Source of the DNA: an uncultured Acidobacteriota bacterium
Lineage (GTDB): Bacteria; Acidobacteriota; UBA6911; CAINFC01
Length of the DNA: 64,000 nt
Assembly (NCBI GenBank): GCA_903847975.1
Contig: CAINFC010000166.1
Location: 1-64,000 of the forward strand
Reading direction: 5' to 3'
In this document: positions 55,226-63,407 of the stretch, in pieces
How the letters are laid out: each line of letters begins with the position of its first letter
Numbering within the stretch: position 1 is the stretch's first letter
Notes under the pieces: model-generated
Seen by the model: the letters and a program-made list of their open reading frames with translations, nothing else
What the model was told of the DNA's origin: nothing
The model's database searches: none
Position numbers and translations under genes: made by a program

Positions 55226-57040
55226 TTACGGCTTGGTGTTCCACCAGAGCCCGCCGGGTCCGAAGTAGTTGACCAGGTGCTTGGCCAGCTCGATTTCGTT
55301 CGCGGTTCCGAATTTGACGTCGTTCGGCGTGGGATTGGCCGGTATATCGGTCCAGACGATCGCCTTGCCGCGGTGGCAGCTGGCGGAGCAGGAGTTGATG
55401 TTACCGGAGGAGCCCCAGGTATTGCCGGTTCCGGCCGTCTTGGCCAGAGCGATGGTATCTTCCGGGCGGGCCGGCATAAAGGTGTGGGTGGCGCCCTCGA
55501 TGGTCCCGTGACCGGACGTCGGTGCCATGTGACAGGTGGTGCAGCGGGAGAGTCCGAAGCTGCGCTCGGCCCCTTCCGGATGATGGGTGTGCGCTTCCGT
55601 CACTTCGCGGATGGCGGTGAGGTTTGTATCCCAGGCGTTAATCATACCCTTGTTCAGCTTGGCAAAAGGTCCGTAGCCCGCATGGCATCCGAGACAGAAG
55701 CTGTTGTTTTCCACCATGGTGTGCTTCACGGTTACGCCGCTGCGGGTAATGGTATCGCGCACCTGGGCCGGATTCGTGGTTTCGGCATGCGAGTTGTGGC
55801 AGTCGTTGCAGGCGATCCCGTGGGAACCGGTGTAGTGGGCGCTGCTCTTGTAGCTGTCAATGCGGGCGCCGACATAGTTCCAGCCATCGGGCCACTTGCC
55901 GCCGGTGAACACCTGGTAGGCATCCAGGGCCTGCGGAGGATTGGTCAGCACGTAAGGCTTGTTGTTCTTTTCATCATAGGTGAACCCCCAGGTTTTGTTC
56001 GGGGCGGAAGCGATCTGCACGTGGCACTGCAAACAGACATTGCTGCGCAGCCGGTTGTCGGTAATTTCGGCGGGATTCACGATCAGCGTGGCATCCTTGG
56101 GATTGCCGACGTGATTGGAGCCGGGGCCATGGCAGCTTTCGCAGCTGATGTTGGCCAGATCGGCATTGCCGTCACCGTCCAGATCCGGGTAGTTCGGGCT
56201 GGCGGTGGGCAGCATGATGGCCGGATAGGGGTTGACGACGTATTCACCGGCTTTGCTCAGGTAAGCTTTTTTAACTCCGGTGATGTGGCAGCCGGAGCAC
56301 TGCTTCAGGTAGTTCTGTCCCTGCATGGTGGTATTGGTCAGGGCAGCGACAACGCCGCCGACTTTGACGTTGGGAGTGTTCCCGGTGTACCAGGCGGGGA
56401 TATTGGTGGTCCAGCCGGTTCCACCCCAAACGGCCGGTCCGAAGTAGATGGAATCGCTCCACTTGCTGGTCGTATCGCTCACCGGAACGCGGACCATGTA
56501 GCGCTGTCCGTTGCCGACGCTCTGGCCGGCCAGGGTGGCTACGACCCACAGTTTGACTCCCGTGGGGCCCAGCTGAATGTAATACTTGTCGGCTGCGGCA
56601 TCGTACGACAGAATCGGCGCATTGGGAATCAGCGCTTCAAAAGGAGAATTCCTGATATTGTTGAAATCCAGCCCCATCATGAAATCGTCTACGGATCCCT
56701 TCAGGCTGTTGGCCATAACTCCTTTCCCGGCTTTCAGAGTGTAGGTGGCCATGGGTTTGCGAATGAAATAGGAATGCTTGGTGTGCAGCCAATGGGTGGA
56801 TTCCGGAGTTCGGCTGGTGTGGCACATCAGGCACACTTCGGCGCCGATGTAAAAAGCGTTGGCGGATTGGGCTTCCGGATAATTGGCAAGCAGGGTATTT
56901 GCAAATTCCTGCATCTGCTGGCCATCCACAGGGGCATGCGTGGAGATGAGCGATAACTCCTGGGCAGAGACCCCTGCTACGCACAGCACGGAGACCGCCA
57001 GCAAAGCGAGAAGAACAGACTTCATCTTCTTGAAATACAT
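55226..57040 (-). CDS. Secreted multiheme (seven CXXCH plus one CX3CH) cytochrome c
   Basis: 604 residues with a signal peptide (about 1-26, VSVLCVAGVSAQ) and a strong GAGGAGG ribosome site. Heme motifs are at CLMCH 70, CSGCH 248, CESCH 300, CLQCH 336, CNDCH 411, CLGCH 449 and CTTCH 500, plus an unusual CSASCH at 551. The long gap between hemes 1 and 2 (residues 75-247) is a heme-free domain. CESCHGPGSNH and the spaced His residues (HTHHPEG) resemble octaheme tetrathionate-reductase/hydroxylamine-oxidoreductase-like or cytochrome c554-type folds, but the layout is not diagnostic. It could act as extracytoplasmic electron conduit or oxidoreductase. It has its own promoter and terminator, so it is monocistronic. 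Confidence 0.9.
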   Translation of the reverse strand: MYFKKMKSVLLALLAVSVLCVAGVSAQELSLISTHAPVDGQQMQEFANTLLANYPEAQSANAFYIGAEVCLMCHTSRTPESTHWLHTKHSYFIRKPMATYTLKAGKGVMANSLKGSVDDFMMGLDFNNIRNSPFEALIPNAPILSYDAAADKYYIQLGPTGVKLWVVATLAGQSVGNGQRYMVRVPVSDTTSKWSDSIYFGPAVWGGTGWTTNIPAWYTGNTPNVKVGGVVAALTNTTMQGQNYLKQCSGCHITGVKKAYLSKAGEYVVNPYPAIMLPTASPNYPDLDGDGNADLANISCESCHGPGSNHVGNPKDATLIVNPAEITDNRLRSNVCLQCHVQIASAPNKTWGFTYDEKNNKPYVLTNPPQALDAYQVFTGGKWPDGWNYVGARIDSYKSSAHYTGSHGIACNDCHNSHAETTNPAQVRDTITRSGVTVKHTMVENNSFCLGCHAGYGPFAKLNKGMINAWDTNLTAIREVTEAHTHHPEGAERSFGLSRCTTCHMAPTSGHGTIEGATHTFMPARPEDTIALAKTAGTGNTWGSSGNINSCSASCHRGKAIVWTDIPANPTPNDVKFGTANEIELAKHLVNYFGPGGLWWNTKP

Positions 57041-57086
57041 TAATACCTCCTCACGAAATGAAAGTAACGGATCTTTTCAGATGGAT

Positions 57087-57116
57087 ATTGTATTTTACAT
57101 CAGGAATCAGGGTCAA
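57087..57116 (-). promoter_or_regulatory. Promoter of the cytochrome c gene
   Basis: Minus strand TTGACC (57116-57111), an 18-base spacer, TACAAT (57092-57087), about 47 bases before the start codon. A good sigma-70-like match. Confidence 0.65.
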
Positions 57117-57161
57117 GAGGGGAATAAAGATTAGTTGCGGTTCCTTTCCGGGCGTTTTTGC

Positions 57162-57190
57162 TTGACCTTTGCGCTTAATTTTCCTACTCT
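57162..57190 (+). promoter_or_regulatory. Probable promoter of the phosphofructokinase gene
   Basis: TTGACC (57162-57167), 17-base spacer, TACTCT (57185-57190), just upstream of AGGAGG and the start codon; the -10 is weak. It is arranged back to back with the cytochrome promoter. Confidence 0.45.
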
Positions 57191-57211
57191 TTTCATTTTC
57201 AGGAGGTCCTC

Positions 57212-58543
57212 ATGGAGATGGAAGAAATATCGGTTACCCCGGAGGAAATGCAGATCCGGAACCTGGGAACCTGCCGGATCGATTCCCCGGTAAAAAATCA
57301 AACCGGTATCCGGTTTATCCACGACGGCGAGCAGGTCCTGTACGACGACCTGGTTAGCCGGGAAGCGAACAAAGGCATCGCCATCATGGGCCAGGTGAGC
57401 CTGGAGCGGGCCGGCCCCCGGGAAAAGATCTATTTCGATCCGGCCAAGGTCCGCGTTGGGATCGTCACCTGCGGCGGGTTGTGCCCGGGGCTCAACGCCG
57501 TGATCCGGTCCACGGTGCTGGGTTTGTGGCACGTCTACGGCGTGCGCCATATTTATGGATTCAAGTACGGTTACGAGGGCTTTGTGGCCCGTTACGGGCA
57601 TGACGTGGTGGATCTGAACCCCGACGTGGTGGACGGCTGGGAGGATCTCGGGGGTACCAAGCTGGGCTCCTCGCGAGGCCACCAGGACCCGGAAGAGATC
57701 GTCGATTGCCTCGAGCGGATGAGCATTTCCCAGCTGTTCGTGGTCGGCGGGGACGGCACCATTCGCGGGGCGATCAAGATAGTGGAAGAGGTGCAGCGGA
57801 GAGGTCTCCATACAACGGTGATCGGCATACCCAAAACGATCGACAACGATATCCTGTTCATCGACGAGAGCTTCGGCTTCCAGACCGCAGCCGGTGCCGC
57901 CGTGCAGGCCCTGGACTGTGCGCATGTCGAGTCGAAGGGGGCTTTCAACGGGGTCGGCCTGGTCAAGCTGATGGGGCGCTATTCCGGGTTTATCGCCTGC
58001 ACGGCCGCCCTGGCCATGAGCGACGTGAATTTTGTCCTGATTCCGGAAGTGCCGTTCTGCCTGGAGGGTCCCGGCGGCTTCTTGCCCGCCCTGAAGCGGC
58101 GGCTGGAAAGGCGCAGGCATGCCGTCGTGGTGGTGGCCGAGGGAGCCGGCCAGACTCTCATGAATGCCTCGGGAGAAATCGACGCCTCCGGTAACGCGCA
58201 GCTGCAGGACATCGGGGTGCTGCTGCGGGACCGCATTGTGGACTACCTGAAAAAATCCGGAATCCGCTCCACGGTCAAGTACATCGACCCGTCCTACCTG
58301 ATCCGGTCCGTTCCCCCCAATTCCCACGACAGCATCTATTGCCTGCAGCTGGGGCACGATGCCGTTCACGCCGCCATGGCCGGCAAGACGGCCATGATCG
58401 TCGGCCGGTGGCACGGCTTGAACGTGCACATTCCCATGAGCGTCACCGCCAAGGGGCGGAAGCAGGTGGATCCCGGAAGGCCTCTGTGGCGTTCGGTTCT
58501 GGAAACGACCGGCCAGGCCCAGTGGTTTTGCGACCAGGATTGA
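57212..58543 (+). CDS. pfkA: 6-phosphofructokinase, long form
   Basis: 443 residues; AGGAGG lies five bases before the ATG. The catalytic core has GIVTCGGLCPGLNAVIR, the VVGGDGTIRGA loop, IGIPKTIDND with the catalytic Asp pair, and KLMGRYSGFIA. GGDGT is the ATP-type loop (PPi enzymes usually have GGDD), while PKTIDND with Lys is shared with PPi and plant-type enzymes. This combination is typical of the long ATP-dependent clade with about 70 extra N-terminal residues, as here. Catalyses the committed glycolytic step from fructose 6-phosphate. It is divergent from the cytochrome gene and 100 bases upstream of the phosphatidyltransferase gene. Confidence 0.9.
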   Translation: MEMEEISVTPEEMQIRNLGTCRIDSPVKNQTGIRFIHDGEQVLYDDLVSREANKGIAIMGQVSLERAGPREKIYFDPAKVRVGIVTCGGLCPGLNAVIRSTVLGLWHVYGVRHIYGFKYGYEGFVARYGHDVVDLNPDVVDGWEDLGGTKLGSSRGHQDPEEIVDCLERMSISQLFVVGGDGTIRGAIKIVEEVQRRGLHTTVIGIPKTIDNDILFIDESFGFQTAAGAAVQALDCAHVESKGAFNGVGLVKLMGRYSGFIACTAALAMSDVNFVLIPEVPFCLEGPGGFLPALKRRLERRRHAVVVVAEGAGQTLMNASGEIDASGNAQLQDIGVLLRDRIVDYLKKSGIRSTVKYIDPSYLIRSVPPNSHDSIYCLQLGHDAVHAAMAGKTAMIVGRWHGLNVHIPMSVTAKGRKQVDPGRPLWRSVLETTGQAQWFCDQD

Positions 58544-58643
58544 AATATCCGGACCGGCAGCCGGCCGGTTTCCCAAAAGGGAAAATTTGGGGTATAGTCA
58601 CCCTTTTTCCCAATAACTTATTGCATCGATTCCAATAATTCCT

Positions 58644-59255
58644 ATGGCAGGTATCAGCAACGCAATCGGACAGGCGGGCAAATCGATTATCGACGTGATC
58701 GTCCGCTTTCTTTCCGCCATCCGGGTGCACCCCAACCTTATTACCTTTGCCGGCTTTCTGATCAGCGTGGGGGCCGCCGGGGCCTTTGCCGTCGGCGCCT
58801 GGCGCACCGGGGCCGTCGTCGTCATCCTGGCCGGGCTGTTCGATATCCTGGATGGGGCGGTGGCCAGGACCTCCAAGACGGTGACCGGCTTTGGAGCCTT
58901 TTTCGATTCGGTCCTGGATCGCTACGGCGATATGGCCATCATGATCGGACTGATGATCTATTACATGTCGGTTTCCAACCGCTTTTACGTGATCCTGGCG
59001 GCGGTGGTGCTGATGGGTACGGTCATGGTCAGCTACACGCGGGCCCGGGCCGAATCCCTGGTGGTCAAGTGCAAGATCGGCTTTCTGGAGCGGCCGGAGC
59101 GCCTGGTCCTGATGGTCATCGGCGGACTGTTTCACCGCATGGAGGCGGTTTTGTGGGTCATGGCCGTGCTCTCGCATCTCACGGTCATCGGCCGAATCTA
59201 TTTCACCTGGCAGGAGCTGAAGTTCGAGTCGATCCGGAACCGGCCGAAGCTTTAA
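58644..59255 (+). CDS. CDP-alcohol phosphatidyltransferase family protein
   Basis: 203 residues, integral membrane, with about six helices. The family motif D-G-x2-A-R-x8-G-x3-D-x3-D is perfect (DGAVAR, eight residues, G, then FFDSVLD). It transfers a phosphoalcohol from a CDP-activated lipid or alcohol to an acceptor such as glycerol 3-phosphate or inositol phosphate. The C-terminal KCKIGFLERPERLVLMVIGG segment resembles archaetidylinositol or phosphatidylinositol-phosphate synthase-like members; substrate not determined. It converges with kduI, with only 12 bases between the stops and a T-run (TTCTTTTTTT) there. Confidence 0.85.
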   Translation: MAGISNAIGQAGKSIIDVIVRFLSAIRVHPNLITFAGFLISVGAAGAFAVGAWRTGAVVVILAGLFDILDGAVARTSKTVTGFGAFFDSVLDRYGDMAIMIGLMIYYMSVSNRFYVILAAVVLMGTVMVSYTRARAESLVVKCKIGFLERPERLVLMVIGGLFHRMEAVLWVMAVLSHLTVIGRIYFTWQELKFESIRNRPKL

Positions 59256-59267
59256 GCCGTTCTTTTT

Positions 59268-60098
59268 TTAGCGCAGCGATTCGATCGGAGCGGCATCCAT
59301 ATCGCCGAACTCCTGGTTTTCCCCGCCCATGGCCCATACGAAGGTATAGTGGCTGGTGCCGACTCCGGCGTGAATGGACCAGCTGGGGGACAGAACCGCC
59401 TGCCCGTCCCGGACTACCAGGTGCCGGGTTTCCTGCGGGTCGCCCATGCAATGGATGACGGCCGCACCGGGGGCCAGGTCGAAGTACATATAAACCTCGC
59501 TCCGGCGCGGGTGGGTGTGGGGCGGCATGGTATTCCAGACGCTTCCCGGGGCCAGCTCGGTAAAGCCCATCACCAGCTGGCAGCTGGGAATTCCCGCAGG
59601 GTGGATGTACTTGTAAATGGTTCGCTCGTTGGCTCCCGCGGAGCTGCCGAGGTGAGCCGGTTCCGCATCGGACTTCCTCGCCTGCCGCGTCGGCAGGGCC
59701 AGGTGGGCCGGGTAGCTGACCAGGTAAAACCGGGCCGGCTTCCGGGAGTCGCTGCTACAGAAGGAAATCTCGGGATTTCCGCGTCCGACGTAAAGGGCAT
59801 CCCGGTTGGCCATAAGGAATTCTTCTTTCCCCACTCGGACTGAACCTTCCGCACCGAGGTTGAGGATGCCGATTTCCCGGCGCTCGGTGAAGTAGTTTGC
59901 GGCCAACTCCCGGCTGGTTGGCAGCCCGACGGGCGATTGGCCCGGGGAGATGCCGCCGACGATGGCCCGGTCGATGTGCGAGTAGACCAGGCGGAAGGCA
60001 TCCTGGGGGAAGAGGTCTTCGATTAAAAAGGCCTCGCGGAGTTCCGCGGTGTTCATGCGGGAAAAGCGAACCATGTCGGGAGAGTGACGAACGTCCAT
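59268..60098 (-). CDS. kduI: 5-dehydro-4-deoxy-D-glucuronate isomerase
   Basis: 276 residues, the expected length for KduI. Cupin fold; the zinc ligands are seen in PPHTHPRRSEVYMYF (two His and a Glu) and in SWSIHAGVGTSHY (His). RSEVYMYF and VWAMGGEN are conserved. It isomerises 4-deoxy-L-threo-5-hexosulose uronate, produced from unsaturated galacturonate or glucuronate, to 3-deoxy-D-glycero-2,5-hexodiulosonate. It is encoded 51 bases downstream of kduD on the same strand, so the two consecutive pathway steps are in one operon. GAGGAG lies about 11 bases before the ATG. Confidence 0.95.
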   Translation of the reverse strand: MDVRHSPDMVRFSRMNTAELREAFLIEDLFPQDAFRLVYSHIDRAIVGGISPGQSPVGLPTSRELAANYFTERREIGILNLGAEGSVRVGKEEFLMANRDALYVGRGNPEISFCSSDSRKPARFYLVSYPAHLALPTRQARKSDAEPAHLGSSAGANERTIYKYIHPAGIPSCQLVMGFTELAPGSVWNTMPPHTHPRRSEVYMYFDLAPGAAVIHCMGDPQETRHLVVRDGQAVLSPSWSIHAGVGTSHYTFVWAMGGENQEFGDMDAAPIESLR

Positions 60099-60149
60099 AT
60101 TATTATATGCTCCTCAATGGGAATATGAGATAACAGTTGCCGTTGCGGT

Positions 60150-60920
60150 TTAGCGGGCCAGCCAGCCGCCGTCGACGGCAAGAATGTGCCCGTGTACGTA
60201 ATCCGAAGCCGCCGAGGCCAGGAAAACGACCGTGCCTTTGAGGTCCGAATTTTCACCCCAGCGCTCCGCGGGAATCCGGGCCAGAATCGATGCTGCCCGG
60301 CCGGCATCGGCACGCAGGGCGGCGGTATTGTCGGTGGCCATGTAGCCCGGCGCGATCGCGTTCACGTTGATCCGGTGTCTGGCCCATTCGTTGGCCAGAG
60401 CGCGGGTGATGCCCGCCACGCCGCTCTTGCTGGCGGTGTAGGCCGGTACGGTGATCCCTCCCTGGTAGGAGAGCATCGAGGCTACCTGGATGATTTTCCC
60501 GCCAGTTCCCTGGTTCAGAAAAACTTTGGCAACCGCCTGGGATAGGAAAAAGACGGTTTTCAGGTTCAGGGCCAATATGGCATCCCAGTCCTCTTCGGTA
60601 AAATCGATGGCCGGCCGCCTGCGGATCATGCCGGCATTGTTCACCAGGATATCGATTCTTCCGAATTCCTTCAGGGTCCGCTCCACGACGGCAGCGATGG
60701 CGCCGCTGCGGGTCAGATCCTCCTGAAGCCCCAGAAAACGTCGTCCGGCTCCCGCCAGAAGGGTCTGCACTTCCTCAAACGATCCCACGTCAACGCCGGC
60801 AATATCCGCGCCCGCTTCCGCCAGGGCTTCCGCCATGCCATAGCCCAGCCCGTTCGGGCGCGAGCAGCCGGTGACCAGGGCAACCTTACCTTTCAACTGA
60901 AACTGTTCCAGGATACTCAT
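60150..60920 (-). CDS. kduD: 2-dehydro-3-deoxy-D-gluconate 5-dehydrogenase
   Basis: 256-residue short-chain dehydrogenase. The catalytic tetrad is intact: NNAG, Ser in VASMLSYQGG, and Y-x3-K in VPAYTASKSG. IDILVNNAGMIRRRPAIDFT and VNAIAPGYMATDNT are typical of KduD. The NAD-binding glycine loop (TGCSRPNGLGYG) has two extra residues compared with the usual TGx3GxG of KduD. It reduces 3-deoxy-D-glycero-2,5-hexodiulosonate to 2-keto-3-deoxygluconate after KduI. AGAGG is six bases upstream of ATG 60920. A KDG kinase and aldolase are not in the window. Confidence 0.9.
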   Translation of the reverse strand: MSILEQFQLKGKVALVTGCSRPNGLGYGMAEALAEAGADIAGVDVGSFEEVQTLLAGAGRRFLGLQEDLTRSGAIAAVVERTLKEFGRIDILVNNAGMIRRRPAIDFTEEDWDAILALNLKTVFFLSQAVAKVFLNQGTGGKIIQVASMLSYQGGITVPAYTASKSGVAGITRALANEWARHRINVNAIAPGYMATDNTAALRADAGRAASILARIPAERWGENSDLKGTVVFLASAASDYVHGHILAVDGGWLAR

Positions 60921-61106
60921 GCCGCGACCTCTTTTCTATATGTTCGATCGGCAAATAGTAAATTGGGTTGCCACCACAAGTCAAGCTCCAGGCGGCAGAC
61001 CGGCAACCGTGCCGCATCGGGGTAGCCTTGGATCGGGAAATGGAAGCTTTTGACCCGGCCGGCCATTTCCGGATCGTCTGAAAGAAGGCCCGTCTTACTA
61101 TCCGGA

Positions 61107-61262
61107 TGGCTTCGCAAAAAATCCCCGTTTCCTGACGACAGGCTCTTCCGCTTTTCTTACCGTTCTTCCTTTCTTCCCGTATGCCTTTTCTTTACACAGG
61201 AAGACGGGAAGATCAGGAAGGAAGAAGGAAGCCATCTCATCCTGAGGAAGGTGTAAAAAGTA
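61107..61262. repeat. TGGCTTCG-AAAAA motif plus pyrimidine/purine hairpin repeat, copy 3
   Basis: ATGGCTTCGCAAAAAATCC (61107-61125) is followed by the hairpin 61150-61233: pyrimidine arm (GTTCTTCCTTTCTTCCCGT), loop, and purine arm (ACACAGGAAGACGGGAAGATCAGG). It closes with GAGGAAGGTGTAAAAAGT (61244-61261), resembling GATGAAGGTGCAAAAAGT at 45-62. The two short motifs thus flank a hairpin as in a small composite element. No gene in 60921-61610. Confidence 0.6.
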
Positions 61263-61318
61263 GTATTGTTTTGTTATGCCGTTCCTTACGGGACTTGCGT
61301 GTATGCCGCACGGGGCGA

Positions 61319-61454
61319 AATAACGGATATCGTGGCGTTGTGCTCCGCCTTGGCCTTGGGAAGCCCCGCGTAAACCGGCAAAGGACTGTTATTTCGAGGT
61401 GAAAGTCCCATATGGGACGGCGGATTTTGGCCCGGCACGAAAGTGCCGGGTTGG
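61319..61454 (+). repeat. Structured palindromic repeat, copy 2 (possible folded RNA)
   Basis: Aligns along its length with 51811-51939. Shared parts include CGTTGTGCTCCGCC, GAAGCCCCGCGTAAACC, GGACTGTTAT and GCCGGGTTGG. Stems are kept with changed bases: CCTTG/CGAGG for the outer stem, GTCCC-ATAT-GGGAC for the second, and CCCGGCAC-GAAA-GTGCCGGG for the third, with a GNRA-type loop. Further small palindromes (GTCCCATCGGGAC, ACCCCGAAAGGGTT) follow up to 61545. Confidence 0.7.
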
Positions 61455-61610
61455 GGCAGGATCAACCCAAGTCCCATCGGGACAGCAGAGCCGGGCAAAA
61501 AAACGATCATTTACGAATCTATCCATCACCCCGAAAGGGTTGATACCACCAGACAGCCCTGACCGGAGCAGCGTCAGGCAAAGGAGGGGGAAAGCGGGAG
61601 TCCCTGCAGA

Positions 61611-63209
61611 TTACCAGTTCACATCGTTGTGGGTCGGCTCGGGGGAAACGCCTTCCAGGGCGCAGTGCAGCTGCAGCAATCCCCAGAGCAGGTCGTCCGC
61701 GCCGGTAATGGCTTCGTAGTGCTCCGCCGATCCGTCGGCCCGGAACAGGCCGTTGCGCTGGAAAAGCCCGATGGCCATGTCCGCCGTCTGGCGGGCAAAT
61801 TCCAGGTAGGCGCCCGAGCGTTCCGGCACTTCCTTCCGCAGGCTGACCAGAAGGGAAATCACCTGGCCGCAGGCCTTCGGCCATAGGTCATCCTTTTTAT
61901 CGGGTAGACCATCCCGCACCAGAGCGTCCGCGATCCGCCGGGCACGGGCCAGGAAGCGGGCATCGCCGGTCTGCCGGAAGCGGGTGTAGTCGAGGAGCGC
62001 TTTTCCGGACAGGCCGGATCCCCCGTAACTCATTTCCCAAAGCGGGGAAAGAGATGTGCTGATGGTCCGGACTCCGCCGCTGACCACCAGGACGCGGCTT
62101 CCTTTGGCCAGGCCGGCGTATTTCCGGGCCAGCTCCTTTTCCTCTTCCGTTTTCGGGGAGGGAAAAGCGACGGCCCGGGGCCGCGACGGAATATCCGATT
62201 CTTCCGGCGCCCTGGCCGCCAGGTCGCGTTCGTCCAGCGTGCGGACCAGCTGCCGCCAGGCTTCGGTTTTTTCCGGCACCAGGGCGGAGGAATCCCAGAG
62301 CAGCAGCCGCAGGGTCGGATCGGCGGGATCGGACGGCGGGGGGCACGGAGAAGGCACCAGCAGGCTGTAGGGCCTGGGCCGCAGCCCGGTGCGGCTTTCG
62401 ACCAGGACTTCGATCCGCTCGATGAACCTGGGGTCGCGGCTTTCGAGAAAGGCGTTGGCGAACGTCCAGATGTAAAATCCGCTGTGGCGGGGGAAAGCGG
62501 AGCCGGAGGCTGCCCCCAGGGACGGATGATGGACCTTCAGGCCGGCATGCCGGTTGTAGTCTCCGCGGCGGCGGTCGGCGACCTGGGACATCCAGATTCC
62601 TTCGGCGATCCGCAGCGCGCGATAGGGATTGATCTGGTAAAGATTTTCCCAGAAGGGAAAACGTCGGAAGACTTCGTGCACGTCGGCGTGAATCTTTTCC
62701 TGCAGAAAATCCCAGCTGGCGTGCTCGCCGCAGGCCATCAGGCCGGTTTCCGCGCTCTGGCAGTTTTCCAGCCAGAAGCGCAGCACCTCGTCGGCACGCC
62801 GGGCATACCTTGGTTCGCCCGTCAGCCGGGTCAGCTCGAACATGGTGCGGAGCAGCAGAATGTCATGCTCCAGGTTATTGCCGAAGGGGACGCGGTCGCC
62901 GGGCCGGATACCGACCGGAGGATCGGGGAGCCCGCAGCCGATCGACTGGACCTGCCGGTTTGGCGACCGGTAGAATTCCGGAGGCACTTCCGTTACCGGC
63001 AGGGACAAAGTCCTGAGGTTCAGCATGCCGGCAAAAAGAGGCGAAGGGCGTGGACCGTAGCGATCGGTCCCGCGCTCCATCATGGTCTCCACGAATCGTA
63101 TCACCGCCGGCAGGTAGGAACGGCCGTCCGGAGCGGACGGTGCGCCGCTCCCCAGGGCGGCCCCCGCGCCGAGCGCCAGAATCAGCATCGTGTTTTTCAT
63201 TTTTCCCAT
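61611..63209 (-). CDS. Secreted alpha/alpha-barrel protein, possibly a pectate or uronate-polymer lyase
   Basis: 532 residues with a signal peptide (MKNTMLILALGAGAALGSG). Predominantly helical, with repeated hairpins (NLEHDILLLRTMFELTRLTG, YARRADEVLRFWLENCQS, DLLWGLLQLHCALEG) typical of an alpha/alpha toroid. FVETMMERGTDRYGPRPSPLF and GYDR-like basic/aromatic stretches recall family 2 pectate lyases, and the kduD-kduI operon lies just downstream on the same strand, which would process its unsaturated uronates. The family assignment is tentative; a different toroid glycosidase or a non-catalytic protein is possible. Confidence 0.55.
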   Translation of the reverse strand: MGKMKNTMLILALGAGAALGSGAPSAPDGRSYLPAVIRFVETMMERGTDRYGPRPSPLFAGMLNLRTLSLPVTEVPPEFYRSPNRQVQSIGCGLPDPPVGIRPGDRVPFGNNLEHDILLLRTMFELTRLTGEPRYARRADEVLRFWLENCQSAETGLMACGEHASWDFLQEKIHADVHEVFRRFPFWENLYQINPYRALRIAEGIWMSQVADRRRGDYNRHAGLKVHHPSLGAASGSAFPRHSGFYIWTFANAFLESRDPRFIERIEVLVESRTGLRPRPYSLLVPSPCPPPSDPADPTLRLLLWDSSALVPEKTEAWRQLVRTLDERDLAARAPEESDIPSRPRAVAFPSPKTEEEKELARKYAGLAKGSRVLVVSGGVRTISTSLSPLWEMSYGGSGLSGKALLDYTRFRQTGDARFLARARRIADALVRDGLPDKKDDLWPKACGQVISLLVSLRKEVPERSGAYLEFARQTADMAIGLFQRNGLFRADGSAEHYEAITGADDLLWGLLQLHCALEGVSPEPTHNDVNW

Positions 63210-63407
63210 AACCTTTTCTCCCTGTGTCGCAAGCTGCCTGCGGACGGAATCGGTCGATAATGTCGCGGAACCGGCATGACGTGATCCATCGTCGCGCAGC
63301 CCATGCAGAAGACCGTCGCCGGAGAAGGCAGAGCAAGGTCCGATCGGATCCCCGCCGGACGCACCCCAAACGGACCGTTTGGGCCGCGAGGATTCATTGC
63401 CTGACGC
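63210..63407. other. Short intergenic stretch
   Basis: Lies between two minus-strand genes. No terminator, promoter consensus or protein-like frame is evident. Confidence 0.4.

Noticed and set aside
61319-61545. tRNA or known riboswitch
   Set aside because: No cloverleaf with T-loop and anticodon arms and no aptamer core that I recognise; described as a repeat instead.
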